From positions 1-44,744 of the forward strand of contig CAMATH010000065.1 in assembly GCA_945860955.1 (NCBI GenBank): a stretch of 44,744 nucleotides of DNA, given 5' to 3'. This document shows, piece by piece, positions 16,388 through 25,199 of this stretch (position 1 is the first letter of the stretch; the number at the start of each line of letters is the position of its first letter). The translations under genes and the position numbers were made by a program. The DNA comes from Planctomicrobium piriforme (GTDB lineage Bacteria > Planctomycetota > Planctomycetia > Planctomycetales > Planctomycetaceae). Below the pieces are notes generated by a model. The model saw only the letters and a program-made list of their open reading frames with translations. It ran no database searches and was not told the origin of the DNA.

Positions 16388-16420
16388 TCGGAGATCGGCG
16401 GCGCGCGATGCGATCTCCGA
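16388..16420 (+). repeat. Perfect 10-bp hairpin just upstream of the reverse transcriptase
   Basis: TCGGAGATCG (16388-16397) and CGATCTCCGA (16411-16420) are exact reverse complements separated by 13 bases. The hairpin ends 16 bases before the ATG of the reverse transcriptase, which also has only a weak ribosome binding site. It could regulate translation or be part of an RNA that the enzyme uses; neither can be shown here. Confidence 0.6.
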
Positions 16421-16436
16421 TGGTTTTGGGAAACTG

Positions 16437-17729
16437 ATGGGAAAACTGATCGAAGTCGCCAGCGAATTGGAAACGCTGCACCGCGCCTGGCGGCTGGTCC
16501 GAGGGCAGGTGCGCCGCACCGCCTGGCCCCAACTGGCGTCGGAACTCGGGCGATTGGAGTCAGATCCGCTGCGGCACCTGCGCGAAATCCAGCGGAAATT
16601 GCGTAACGAGACCTACGCGTTCACCCCGAAATGGGGATACACCAAACGAAAAAGCGGCGGTTCCCGCCGCGGAATCACCGTTCACTGCGTTCAAGATCGG
16701 ATTGTGCAACGGGCGATCCTGTGCGTCTTACACTCGTCAGAGGAAAGACTGCGTCGGGAACAGGGGAGACTTCCTGAGGTCCTGAACTGTCCCACAAGTT
16801 TCGCGGGAAATCCCAAACGCGGTGTGCCGGAGGCGATCGGCATGATCGTCGAGCAGCTCCAGCGGGGACGAACTTTCGTGGCGCTGTCCGACGTGAAGGA
16901 CTTCTTTCCACTCATCCCACGTGAACGGGTGACGGCATTCGTCGCGGAGAACATCCGCGACGCGGCGTTTTGCAGGTTGTTCGCCACGGCGCTGGAAACT
17001 GAATTGGCGAATCACGCCGACCTCGAACGCTGGTTGAGTCTGTTTCCACTCGACACGGTGGGAGTGGCGCAAGGATCGATGCTATCGGTCCTGGCAGGGA
17101 ATATCGCGCTTCGCGATTTTGATGTCGAACTCAACGCGAACGGGTTGACCACGGTGCGTTATCTCGACGACTTCGCGATTTTCGCACCCGACCGTGGGAC
17201 GGCGGAAACGGGATTCGCTTTGGCGCGACGCCTGCTCGCGGAGCTTGGCATGACCTGCTACGCGCCGCGCGATGGGAGTCAGAAGGGTGTTCTGACGTCG
17301 GTCACCGAGGGGTTTGACTTTCTGGGGTGCAGAGTCCATCCCAGTGGCATTTCCCCCTCGCGGCGGGCCCGTCAGCAATTGCTCGATGGCATCGCGAGCC
17401 TGTTGCGCGACGGTCGCGAACGATTGAAAACGATGGCGCAATCGGGGAATCGCCGACGGGCCGAGGCGGGATACGCTCAAATCCTGACGCAGATTGACCG
17501 CAAAGTCCGCGGCTGGGGGGATGCGTTCCGCTTCATCACGAATCGCGTCGCGTTCGCACAACTGGATCGAGAGATCGACCGGCAACTCGCGGAATTTCGC
17601 GGGTGGTACGCGCGGTTGTACCGGCTGGCCGACGTCAAATCTCGCCGCCGACTCGACGGAATCTCGCTATTGAGCGAGACTCCGCCGAATGACTTTGGCG
17701 AACCGGATCACCCGGTGGGATCCGAATGA
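16437..17729 (+). CDS. Stand-alone reverse transcriptase (RNA-directed DNA polymerase)
   Basis: A 430-residue RNA-templated DNA polymerase. Reverse-transcriptase motifs appear in order: KRKSGGSRRGITVHCVQDRIV (fingers, about 71-90), SDVKDFF with catalytic Asp152, AQGSMLS (212-218), YLDD (242-245, where Y-A-D-D is usual), and FLGCRV (295-300). Residues 310-390 hold a thumb/maturase-like helical region with KVRGWGDAF. There is no HNH endonuclease, and no group II intron domain V hairpin is visible in the 67 bases before the next gene, so it is not part of a complete group II intron. Retron, DRT-type defence or other free-standing classes remain open. The open frame extends to 15822, but the residues before 16437 look non-coding, so the ATG at 16437 is chosen. 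Confidence 0.88.
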   Translation: MGKLIEVASELETLHRAWRLVRGQVRRTAWPQLASELGRLESDPLRHLREIQRKLRNETYAFTPKWGYTKRKSGGSRRGITVHCVQDRIVQRAILCVLHSSEERLRREQGRLPEVLNCPTSFAGNPKRGVPEAIGMIVEQLQRGRTFVALSDVKDFFPLIPRERVTAFVAENIRDAAFCRLFATALETELANHADLERWLSLFPLDTVGVAQGSMLSVLAGNIALRDFDVELNANGLTTVRYLDDFAIFAPDRGTAETGFALARRLLAELGMTCYAPRDGSQKGVLTSVTEGFDFLGCRVHPSGISPSRRARQQLLDGIASLLRDGRERLKTMAQSGNRRRAEAGYAQILTQIDRKVRGWGDAFRFITNRVAFAQLDREIDRQLAEFRGWYARLYRLADVKSRRRLDGISLLSETPPNDFGEPDHPVGSE

Positions 17730-17733
17730 GCTT

Positions 17734-17747
17734 GCGGCAATTGCCGC
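17734..17747. repeat. Perfect 14-bp palindrome between convergent genes
   Basis: GCGGCAATTGCCGC reads the same on both strands and lies between the convergent ends of the reverse-transcriptase and acyltransferase genes. It may form a small hairpin in either transcript, but lacks a T-run, so terminator function is uncertain. Confidence 0.35.
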
Positions 17748-17796
17748 CCGGAATACGCTAGTTCCTCCAAGATGGAGCAGGGACATGGACGGCGAC

Positions 17797-19512
17797 TCAT
17801 CCCGCACTCAGCTCAGTCGCGGCTGGGGCTGTGGCTGGTGACTCATTCGTCGCGAGCGGTCGGTGCCGTCGCCCATTCAGAACGAGACCGATCCAGGTGT
17901 AACGCACACAGTATTCGTACGTGACCAGTCCCACCAGAACCGTGACGACATTCATGAACACGAATTTCACCAAGGCCGGCCACGGCCACTCGCGAACCAA
18001 CTCTTGCAGGAAAAACACGAAAGGGAGATGCATCAGATAGAGCCAGTATGCCGAGTCGGAAACGTACCGGACCCAAGCGCTTTCGCGCTTCCAAAGCGCC
18101 CGAAACATCCCCATCAGTCCAAACGTCACCATCCAGGTATACAGGACTTGAATGAGCGCGTTCGGAACGGTGTTCGACAGCGTGAACAGCGCCGCAGGGA
18201 AGCCGACCAGCAGTCCGACCGGCAGCAGCAGCCACCAGCGCCGTCCGACTTCGCCCTCCGAATCATGCTTGTCGTAGTAGATTGCTCCGAATCCGAAAAA
18301 GATGGAATAGTACACGAGCGTGTGCGGCAGCCCGATCAAGCCGCCCGGCGTGTCCGGTCCAACCAACGGGAATCGAACTCCCATCAGGAGTTGTGGCAGA
18401 AACGTGATCGGAATCAACCACAGGAACCGCCACCCAGAAAGAATGGGCAGTCCTGCGGGAACGTGGCATCCCAGTCGACCCCCAATCCACATCACCAGCG
18501 AGAACCCCAGGACCATTGCCGCCAAGACCCAAAGGAACCACAGATGGTGCAGGTGATTGGAGGTAAACAATTGGACCGGGCCAAGGCCCACGTCCACAAC
18601 GAAACGGTCCGATTCAATCCATGTAACATACGCCTGTCTTTGCCGGGTCAACCAGTCTTGATCGGGAGTCGATTCCGCAACGAAAGACGGATCTGCCTCT
18701 CGCTTTTTAAGAACCTCGCGAACTGCAAGCCTGCCCTCGGCGACGTCGTCGGCATTCAACCCCTCAATCTGAAACGTTTTCGCGACTTCGGCGACGCTGT
18801 CCCATCGGGTCTCGGTTTTCTTTTCCACACTGACGCCAGCGCGGTCGACCGCATGGATATTGGCACCGTTGTCGACCAGGATCTGAGCGATCTCGGCATG
18901 GCCCAGTTCCGCCGCCAAATGGAGTGGAGTGTTTCCCAGCGCCGTGCGAATGTGCGGAATTGCACCATTCTGGATGAGCAACGAGACCGTCTCCGCGTCT
19001 CCCACCAGGGTCGCCCAACCGACGGGAGTGATTCGGAATTGAGGGTCTGACTTATTCAAGTCCGTTTTTTGGGACACGAGATCCGCAATCTGTGATTTGT
19101 CACCCGCCCGAATCGCCCGCACCAAGAGAGGGACTCCAGAAGCGGTCGACTGGGAAGCCAGCCGAATCGACCGCGCAACAATCCAATTGTCCAGGGGGAC
19201 AATTGTGGCCATTCCAATCAGGCAGGGAATCACAATGCGCAGGGCTCGCTGTTTGAGCAATGCGATCGAACCGCGTTTCCGATACAGCATCATCGTGAAA
19301 TAGCCGCTGATCAGGAAAAACAATTGCATCCGGAAACCGTGGATTGCCAGGAAAAAGTACAGGAATCCAGAGTGTTGTCGGGTATCCTGGATGGCCCAGG
19401 GAATGGGGGCCAGGCTGAGCGACACATGCAGCGCGATGCCGAGCAACATGGCGACAGCGCGCAGAGCATCCAGGTCGTGTCGGCGGTCGTCGAGAACAGG
19501 TTTGTGGTGCAT
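17797..19512 (-). CDS. Acyltransferase-3 family membrane protein with inserted ankyrin repeats
   Basis: A 571-residue polytopic membrane protein. The N-terminus shows acyltransferase-3/OpgC-type features: LDALRAVAMLLGIALHV in the first helix with His29, and RMQLFFLISGYFTMMLYRKRG. After the third membrane segment (ends about 108), residues 128-225 form about three ankyrin repeats, including LGNTPLHLAAELGHAEIAQILVDNGANIHAVD, followed by a charged linker (about 226-300). The remaining seven or so membrane segments (about 320-550) complete the acyltransferase. The family moves acyl or succinyl groups across the inner membrane onto sugars or glucans. The ankyrin insert lies in one soluble loop, so it may bind a partner protein. 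Start is the ATG at 19512. It converges with the reverse transcriptase and diverges from gnd. Confidence 0.85.
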   Translation of the reverse strand: MHHKPVLDDRRHDLDALRAVAMLLGIALHVSLSLAPIPWAIQDTRQHSGFLYFFLAIHGFRMQLFFLISGYFTMMLYRKRGSIALLKQRALRIVIPCLIGMATIVPLDNWIVARSIRLASQSTASGVPLLVRAIRAGDKSQIADLVSQKTDLNKSDPQFRITPVGWATLVGDAETVSLLIQNGAIPHIRTALGNTPLHLAAELGHAEIAQILVDNGANIHAVDRAGVSVEKKTETRWDSVAEVAKTFQIEGLNADDVAEGRLAVREVLKKREADPSFVAESTPDQDWLTRQRQAYVTWIESDRFVVDVGLGPVQLFTSNHLHHLWFLWVLAAMVLGFSLVMWIGGRLGCHVPAGLPILSGWRFLWLIPITFLPQLLMGVRFPLVGPDTPGGLIGLPHTLVYYSIFFGFGAIYYDKHDSEGEVGRRWWLLLPVGLLVGFPAALFTLSNTVPNALIQVLYTWMVTFGLMGMFRALWKRESAWVRYVSDSAYWLYLMHLPFVFFLQELVREWPWPALVKFVFMNVVTVLVGLVTYEYCVRYTWIGLVLNGRRHRPLATNESPATAPAATELSAG

Positions 19513-19837
19513 TCAACACGGCTCCGGATGGGAAAATGGAACTGTCTCCACACCCAATGCGACGAAAATTGGAATTCACGCCAGACTTTTTCAGAATTTT
19601 TGAAAATTGATCCAAACTCCCCCCGAAGCCGCGGAAATCGACACTTAAAGGCAGCGAAAGCGTGGCGCGGCTCGGAACGCGTGTGGCATTTTCACCCGCC
19701 CACATTGGCGCAATTGCGTATACCACATCGCGGCGCGGGGGTCGCTTCATTTTTGCCTTGGCATCCATCACAATGCACGCCTTGTCAGAATGCCTCTCCG
19801 CCAACCCCTTCCCTCCAACTTCGTGTGATCTGCGACA
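19513..19837. promoter_or_regulatory. Intergenic region between divergent acyltransferase and gnd genes
   Basis: This stretch must hold the promoters for both divergent genes. It is locally A/T-rich around 19587-19615 and contains a short hairpin there (TTTTCA at 19588-19593 with TGAAAA at 19601-19606). I see no convincing -35/-10 pair and no small gene. Confidence 0.4.
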
Positions 19838-21268
19838 ATGTCCCAGAGTGATATCGGTCTCGTCGGCCTTGCCGTCATGGGTGAAAACCTGGTTCTCAAC
19901 ATGGAGAGCCGGGGTTACCAGGTCTCCGTCTTCAACCGCACGGTGACGAAGGTCGATGAGTTCGTCGGCAAGAATCCGGGCAAGAAGCTGAAGGGGTGCC
20001 ACTCACTGAAGGAACTGGTCGACAGCCTGAAATCGCCGCGCAAAATCTTCATGATGGTCAAGGCGGGGCCGGCGGTCGATGACCTGATTCGCGAGCTGAT
20101 TCCGCTCTGTTCGCCGGGAGATATCCTCATCGACGGCGGAAATACCTACTTTCCCGACTCCAACCGCCGCACGGTGGAAGTCGAAAAGGCCGGTCTCCTG
20201 TTCTGCGGAACAGGTGTTTCGGGTGGTGAAGAAGGAGCCCTCAAAGGCCCCAGCATCATGCCGGGCGGTTCGGTGGCGAGCTGGCCCCATGTCAAAGAGA
20301 TTTTGCAGAAGATCAGCGCGAAAGTCGGGCCCAACCACGACATTCCCTGCTGCGAATGGGTCGGTCCCGCCGGTGCCGGGCACTATGTGAAGATGGTTCA
20401 CAACGGGATCGAATACGGCGACATGCAGTTGATCTGCGAAGCCTATTTCATCCTGAAGAATGCGCTGGGATTGACCAACGAAGAGCTGTACCAGGTCTTC
20501 AAGACCTGGAACGAAGGGGAGCTGGAGAGCTACCTGATCGAGATCACACGGGATATCTTCACAGTGATCGACCCCGACACGGGGGACCACCTGGTCGACA
20601 AGATTCTCGATACCGCCGCCCAAAAGGGGACCGGCAAGTGGATGAGTCAGCATGCCCTTGATCTGGGGGTGCCGACAACGTTGATCACCGAATCGGTGTT
20701 CGCCCGATGTCTGTCGGCTCAGCAGCCAGCCCGGGTACGCGCTTCGAAGGTTTTCCCTCCACCGACGAAGCGTTACACGGGCGACAAAGCCCAGTTCATC
20801 GAAGAGATTCGTCAGGCTCTGTACGCCTCGAAAATCTGCAGTTACGCCCAGGGCTTTGTCCAACTCGAAGCGGCGGCGAATGAGTTCAAGTGGGATCTGA
20901 ATTACGGCAATGTCTCGTTGTTGTGGCGCGGCGGGTGCATCATCCGGGCGCGGTTCCTGGAGGACATCAAGCGGGCGTTCGACAAGAACCCGAAGCTCGA
21001 AAACCTGCTGATTGATGACTTCTTTGCAGCCGCAATTCGCAAGGCGGAACCAGGCTGGCGACATGCCGTCGCGACCGCCGTCGAACTCGGCCTGCCAGTG
21101 CCAGGCTTTGCCGCGGCGTTGTCGTACTTCGACGGCTACCGTCGCGATCGGCTGCCGGCCAACCTGCTGCAGGCCCAGCGGGATTACTTCGGTGCCCATA
21201 CGTACCAGCGGACCGACAAAGAAGGGGCGTTCCATACCGATTGGATTCGCGCCCGGAAACTCACCTGA
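19838..21268 (+). CDS. gnd: 6-phosphogluconate dehydrogenase, decarboxylating
   Basis: A 476-residue cytoplasmic enzyme of the oxidative pentose phosphate pathway that converts 6-phosphogluconate to ribulose 5-phosphate and CO2 while reducing NADP+. The N-terminal Rossmann fold has IGLVGLAVMGENLVLNM with NRT after strand two, consistent with NADP. The substrate site shows GVSGGEEGALKGPSIMPGG and the catalytic HYVKMVHNGIEYGDMQ. The C-terminal helical domain with KGTGKWMSQHALDLGVP and the terminal HTDW tail are typical of the long, dimeric form. Length is normal. The start is the ATG at 19838. An MBL-fold hydrolase and a methyltransferase follow with almost no gap, suggesting one transcript. 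Confidence 0.97.
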   Translation: MSQSDIGLVGLAVMGENLVLNMESRGYQVSVFNRTVTKVDEFVGKNPGKKLKGCHSLKELVDSLKSPRKIFMMVKAGPAVDDLIRELIPLCSPGDILIDGGNTYFPDSNRRTVEVEKAGLLFCGTGVSGGEEGALKGPSIMPGGSVASWPHVKEILQKISAKVGPNHDIPCCEWVGPAGAGHYVKMVHNGIEYGDMQLICEAYFILKNALGLTNEELYQVFKTWNEGELESYLIEITRDIFTVIDPDTGDHLVDKILDTAAQKGTGKWMSQHALDLGVPTTLITESVFARCLSAQQPARVRASKVFPPPTKRYTGDKAQFIEEIRQALYASKICSYAQGFVQLEAAANEFKWDLNYGNVSLLWRGGCIIRARFLEDIKRAFDKNPKLENLLIDDFFAAAIRKAEPGWRHAVATAVELGLPVPGFAAALSYFDGYRRDRLPANLLQAQRDYFGAHTYQRTDKEGAFHTDWIRARKLT

Positions 21269-21279
21269 AACAGGTCGTC

Positions 21280-22071
21280 GTGAGTGCCACACCTCGCCAG
21301 ATCACGGTCCAGTTTCTAGGGACCGGTGGATATCACCCCAACGACCGTCGGCACACGCAGTGCGTGCTGCTGCCGGAAGTGGGGTTGGCGTTTGATTGTG
21401 GCACGTCGGCCTATCGACTGCCGCAGTACCGTCAACGCGATGAACTGACCGTCGTGTTGTCGCACGCGCACCTCGATCACGTGGTCGGCTTGACGTTCCT
21501 GCTCGTCCCGCTGATCAAACAACAGTTCTCGCGGATTCGGGTTCTGGCAGCGGAAGAACATCTGGAGGCGGTAGAGCGGCATCTGTTCGCCGAGCCGTTG
21601 TTCCCGGTGATGCCCGCGTTCGAATTCTCGCGTCTCCCCAAATTCCTGAATCTCGACGGGGGCGGGATCTTGACGCATACCCGGCTATCGCATCCAGGCG
21701 GTTCGGTTGGTTATCGCATCGACTGGCCCGACCGGTCGCTGGCGTACATCACCGACACGACGGCGGGAGTTGGACTGGACTACTGCGATTTCATTCGCGG
21801 TGTCGACTTGCTGATCCACGAGTGCAATTTTCCCGACCGCATGGGCCAGTATGCGAAGCCCACGGGACACAGTCACACCACCCCCGTCGTGGAACTCGCG
21901 AAGCGGGCTGGTGTCGGTCGGCTCTGCCTGACACACATCGATCCTCAGGAGCCGGGTGACGACCCGATTGGACTGGCTGGCGCCCGAGCGATCTTTCCGC
22001 GAACGGATCTGGCCGAGGACTTGATGGCCGTTGCGTTGCCGGCCCGAAACCTCCGCGAGTCGGCGACGTGA
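21280..22071 (+). CDS. MBL-fold metallo-hydrolase (RNase Z-like)
   Basis: A 263-residue metallo-beta-lactamase-fold protein. The metal motif SHAHLDHVVG (HxHxDH: His62, His64, Asp66, His67) follows a typical N-terminal VQFLGTGGYHPNDRRHTQC. Further metal ligands are in YITDTTAG and in GHSHTTP, as in RNase Z/ElaC-like and phosphodiesterase-like members. The GTG at 21280 is chosen because AGG sits five bases upstream and the protein starts close to the conserved strand; a TTG at 21241 would overlap gnd. The gene starts 11 bases after gnd, and its stop overlaps the start of the methyltransferase (GTGA). The substrate cannot be told; tRNA 3' processing or a small phosphodiester are both possible. 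Confidence 0.85.
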   Translation: MSATPRQITVQFLGTGGYHPNDRRHTQCVLLPEVGLAFDCGTSAYRLPQYRQRDELTVVLSHAHLDHVVGLTFLLVPLIKQQFSRIRVLAAEEHLEAVERHLFAEPLFPVMPAFEFSRLPKFLNLDGGGILTHTRLSHPGGSVGYRIDWPDRSLAYITDTTAGVGLDYCDFIRGVDLLIHECNFPDRMGQYAKPTGHSHTTPVVELAKRAGVGRLCLTHIDPQEPGDDPIGLAGARAIFPRTDLAEDLMAVALPARNLRESAT

Positions 22072-23042
22072 ACGAACCGCCGATTCCCGCGATGATCTGT
22101 CCGTCGTGTGGAGAGTCTCTGACCATCATGGGCCATCGGTCGGCGACGTCCGACGCGGGAAAGGCGATCACCTGCTCGGGATGCCGATTGGAAATTCCGG
22201 TGAGGTCCGGCATTCCCCGGTTTGTGCAGTCGCAACATCTGGAGAGTTTCGGTCGACAGTGGAACCGGTTTGAAGTCGCGCATGACGACGAAGACCGGGC
22301 GACGTTTCAGGCGAAGACGGGAGTCCCCGTGGCTGAACTCAAGGGACTTTCAGTTTTGGACGCGGGATGTGGTGGCGGGCGCTACAGTCGGGTGGCGGGG
22401 GACGCGGGGGCCAAGGTCTGGGGTGCCGACCATTCGCACGCGGTCGACAAAGCCGCAGCGCTGTGTGGCGACCTTCCCGAAGTCCGCTTCGTGCAGGCCG
22501 ATCTCAAACGGCTGCCGTTTCCAGAGAATTCGTTCGATTTCGTCTTTTCGATTGGCGTGATGCACCACGATGTCGACACACGGGCGGTCTTCGACGCTGT
22601 GGCGAAACTGGTTCGGCCGGGGGGGCGGTATTCGGTCTGGTTGTATCGACGGAATCAGTGGTGGCAGGAACGCGTGAATGACTGGTTGCGAGGCCGAACT
22701 GTGCCAATGGCTGCCGAGAAACTGGAACGCTGGTGCGAATGGGGGGCTTGGTTGGGGGGCGTTCCGATCGTCAACCGTACACTCAACAAAATCGTGAATT
22801 TTAGCGCTCACCCTGTGCGCGAAAATCGCGTATGCGACACATTCGACTGGTACGCGCCCGTGTACCAACACCATCATACGACGGCCGAGTTGCTCAGTTG
22901 GTTCGAAGCGGCCGGGTTTGAAGACCTCCGCGTGCTGCCGCCGGAAAAGACCGGCGGGCTGTATCGTTGGACCTACGAACGCGATCTCTTGATTGGTAGT
23001 GGAGTGAATGTGCAGGGACGGCGTGTGTCCCCGAGTCGTTGA
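22068..23042 (+). CDS. SAM-dependent class I methyltransferase with N-terminal zinc ribbon
   Basis: A 324-residue protein. Residues 8-46 form a Trm112-like zinc-ribbon with two Cys pairs (CPSCGE and CSGCRL). The methyltransferase core follows with SAM motif I VLDAGCGGGRYSRVAG (about 90-105), acidic motif II in WGADHS, and FDFVFSIGVMHHD as motif IV, then RPGGRYSVWLYRR. This is a type 11 methyltransferase, found among quinone, sugar or small-molecule methylating enzymes; the substrate is unknown. The start is the GTG at 22068, whose TGA-overlap with the MBL gene indicates translational coupling. A late segment (about 200-290) is helical and may form a lid over the active site. Confidence 0.85.
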   Translation: MNEPPIPAMICPSCGESLTIMGHRSATSDAGKAITCSGCRLEIPVRSGIPRFVQSQHLESFGRQWNRFEVAHDDEDRATFQAKTGVPVAELKGLSVLDAGCGGGRYSRVAGDAGAKVWGADHSHAVDKAAALCGDLPEVRFVQADLKRLPFPENSFDFVFSIGVMHHDVDTRAVFDAVAKLVRPGGRYSVWLYRRNQWWQERVNDWLRGRTVPMAAEKLERWCEWGAWLGGVPIVNRTLNKIVNFSAHPVRENRVCDTFDWYAPVYQHHHTTAELLSWFEAAGFEDLRVLPPEKTGGLYRWTYERDLLIGSGVNVQGRRVSPSR

Positions 23043-23072
23043 TCACCGAGTCACCGCGATGAGTGGAACATC

Positions 23073-25199
23073 ATGGAACAGCCGTCGACAGACACCACGG
23101 GACGCCTGGGGCGGCTCGGGCGGCTGACGCTGAAAGAGCTGCGGGAGATTCTGCGCGACCGGCGTACGATTCTCACGCTGGTCCTGATGCCGTTGCTGCT
23201 TTATCCCGTCTTATCGGTGGCATTTCAGCAGTTCTTTCTGTCGCAGCCCAACCCGACCCGAGAGCAGGTTTACACCATTGCGGTTCGCAATCCGGACGAG
23301 GGACAATTCCTGATGTCCCTGATGAAGCAGGGGGGACTGAATTTCGACGGCGACACGACAGGCAACGTGTCGGCTCAGACGAAGTTCACCGTCCAGGTCG
23401 AAGAGGATCCGGAAGAAGCGGTGTCGTCGGGACGGGCGGACGTGGTGGTCCGTACCCTCGGCAATTTTCGCCGCGGTTTTGATCCCCGCCAAAACCTGGC
23501 GATAGATCTTGAGCTGTTGTCGTCACCCGATTCCGCCGGCGGCAAGGATGCCAGCGACCGGGTGTTTGAATCGCTAAGGAACGCCAGCCAGTTGCTGCTG
23601 GAGACGCGGCTCAAGGCGCTCGGGGTGCCACAGCGGGCTCAGCCGATCATGACTCAGCGCCGGTCGTTAAGTTCCGCGACGACGGAAACCCAACCGAATT
23701 CGATGATCGCGGTCATTCCATTGATTCTCACACTGATGACAGTCACCGGGGCGGTGTACCCGGCGATTGACCTGACCGCAGGGGAGCGGGAACGGGGAAC
23801 ACTGGAGATTCTCGTCGCCGCCCCCATCCCGCGGGTGAGCATGCTGATCGCGAAATACATCGCCGTCCTAGTGGTCGCGCTGCTGACGGCCGCCGCCAAT
23901 CTGACGATGATGACAATCACCATTCGAATGAGTCCGCTGAGCCAGACGGCGTTCGGCGAACTGGTGATGTCGCCGACAATCGTCACCGCGGTGTTCGCGC
24001 TGCTCTTGCTATTTGCAGCCTTTTATTCGGCGGTCCTGCTGGTTGTCACCTGCACCGCCCGCAGTTTCAAGGAAGCCCAGGCGTATTTGATCCCCCTGAT
24101 GCTGGTGTCGCTGGCACCGGGGCTGTTGTGTCTGATGCCCAATGTGGAACTGACCGGTTTGCTGATGGTGACACCGCTCGCGAATATCGTACTGCTCGGG
24201 CGGGACTTGTTGACGCAGAAGGCGACGATAGGGGCGGCGACGGCGGTGGTGGGCTCGACGGCGTTGTATGCCGCCACAGCGATCGGCGTCGCCGCCCGGA
24301 TCTTCGGAGCCGAATCGGTCCTCTACAGCACCGCGACGGGCTGGGGCGATTTGTGGAGGCGGGCGCGGGGACCGCAGACGGCTCCGTCGATGACCGCCGC
24401 TGTCGTGACGATCACCGTGATTTTTCCGCTGTTCTTTCTGATGCAGGGAATCGGAAACTGGTTCCCGAGTCTGGAAGGGCGGTTGACGGTCGGGGGCGTG
24501 ATACTGGCTGTGGCGTTTGGCGCGATCCCGGGACTGGTCTGTTGGATCCGGCGGGTGTCGATCGCACCCTGGTACGGGGTTCGCCCGGGGTTCGTCGTCT
24601 GGCCGGGGTTAGTGCTATTGGGAACGTCGCTGTGGGCGCTCGACCATGAGCTTCTGATCGCGATCGCGGCGGCCCGAGGGGTCGATTTGCGATCGCTGCT
24701 GGAACGGCTGGCGACGTACGCCGGCGGCTTTCGGGAAGTGCCGGTCGGTTGGATTGTGTTACTGATCGCTTGCGTCCCCGGGGTGTTTGAAGAGTTCTTC
24801 TTCCGCGGATTTTTATGGTCCGCCATTGAGAAAGAAAAAGGCTGGTTCGCCGCCTGGCTGACGACTTCGGTCGTCTTTGGAGTGTTTCATCTGATCATGC
24901 CGAACCCGCTGGCGTTTGAGCGACTGATCGCGACCACCGTTCTCGGCTTTGTTCTCGGATGGATCCGCATGCGGACTGGAAGTGTGCTTCCTGGGACATT
25001 CCTGCACATGCTGCACAACAGCGTGGCGATTTTGATTTCGTACTACGCGCCGAACCTGCAAGGGGTGGGGCCGGGACAGGTTCCAACGACGCATCTTCCC
25101 CCACTGTGGGTGGCCGGCGCGGCGGTCGCGACAATCGCTGGCCTGGGGTTGATCGCGATCGGTAAGTACCCATCCAAGATCAAATCCGTCGTTTCGTAG
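23073..25199 (+). CDS. ABC-2-type permease fused to a CPBP-family membrane protease
   Basis: A 708-residue membrane protein with two parts. Residues 1-470 resemble NatB/ABC-2-type export permeases: a first helix with ILTLVLMPLLLYPVL, a large external domain (about 60-205) and membrane segments including YPAIDLTAGERERGTLEILVAAPIPR. Residues about 480-700 are a CPBP (Abi) domain with the EEFFFRG motif, FGVFHLIM and a later HMLHNS, which carry the glutamates and histidines of this intramembrane protease family. Such fusions are known in planctomycetes. The partner ATPase, normally next door, is not in this window. The start is the ATG at 23073, 30 bases after the methyltransferase, so it may belong to the same transcript. 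Substrate unknown. Confidence 0.88.
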   Translation: MEQPSTDTTGRLGRLGRLTLKELREILRDRRTILTLVLMPLLLYPVLSVAFQQFFLSQPNPTREQVYTIAVRNPDEGQFLMSLMKQGGLNFDGDTTGNVSAQTKFTVQVEEDPEEAVSSGRADVVVRTLGNFRRGFDPRQNLAIDLELLSSPDSAGGKDASDRVFESLRNASQLLLETRLKALGVPQRAQPIMTQRRSLSSATTETQPNSMIAVIPLILTLMTVTGAVYPAIDLTAGERERGTLEILVAAPIPRVSMLIAKYIAVLVVALLTAAANLTMMTITIRMSPLSQTAFGELVMSPTIVTAVFALLLLFAAFYSAVLLVVTCTARSFKEAQAYLIPLMLVSLAPGLLCLMPNVELTGLLMVTPLANIVLLGRDLLTQKATIGAATAVVGSTALYAATAIGVAARIFGAESVLYSTATGWGDLWRRARGPQTAPSMTAAVVTITVIFPLFFLMQGIGNWFPSLEGRLTVGGVILAVAFGAIPGLVCWIRRVSIAPWYGVRPGFVVWPGLVLLGTSLWALDHELLIAIAAARGVDLRSLLERLATYAGGFREVPVGWIVLLIACVPGVFEEFFFRGFLWSAIEKEKGWFAAWLTTSVVFGVFHLIMPNPLAFERLIATTVLGFVLGWIRMRTGSVLPGTFLHMLHNSVAILISYYAPNLQGVGPGQVPTTHLPPLWVAGAAVATIAGLGLIAIGKYPSKIKSVVS

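Larger units (their letters stand above)
15561..16436. other. Long stretch without a convincing gene, upstream of the reverse transcriptase
   Basis: This stretch lies between the divergent starts of the WXG100 gene and the reverse transcriptase. Open frames cross it, but none has a recognisable product. It holds a short perfect hairpin at 15843-15859, a stretch at 15781-15806 with repeated AGGGGA, a possible remnant of an ankyrin-repeat gene on the minus strand, and a 10-bp hairpin at its right end. Because the gene to the right is a reverse transcriptase, a non-coding RNA here is possible, but I cannot demonstrate one. Confidence 0.6.

Noticed and set aside
16437-17796. Complete group II intron around the reverse transcriptase
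   Set aside because: No domain V-like hairpin follows the gene within the 67 bases before the next gene, and there is no HNH domain.
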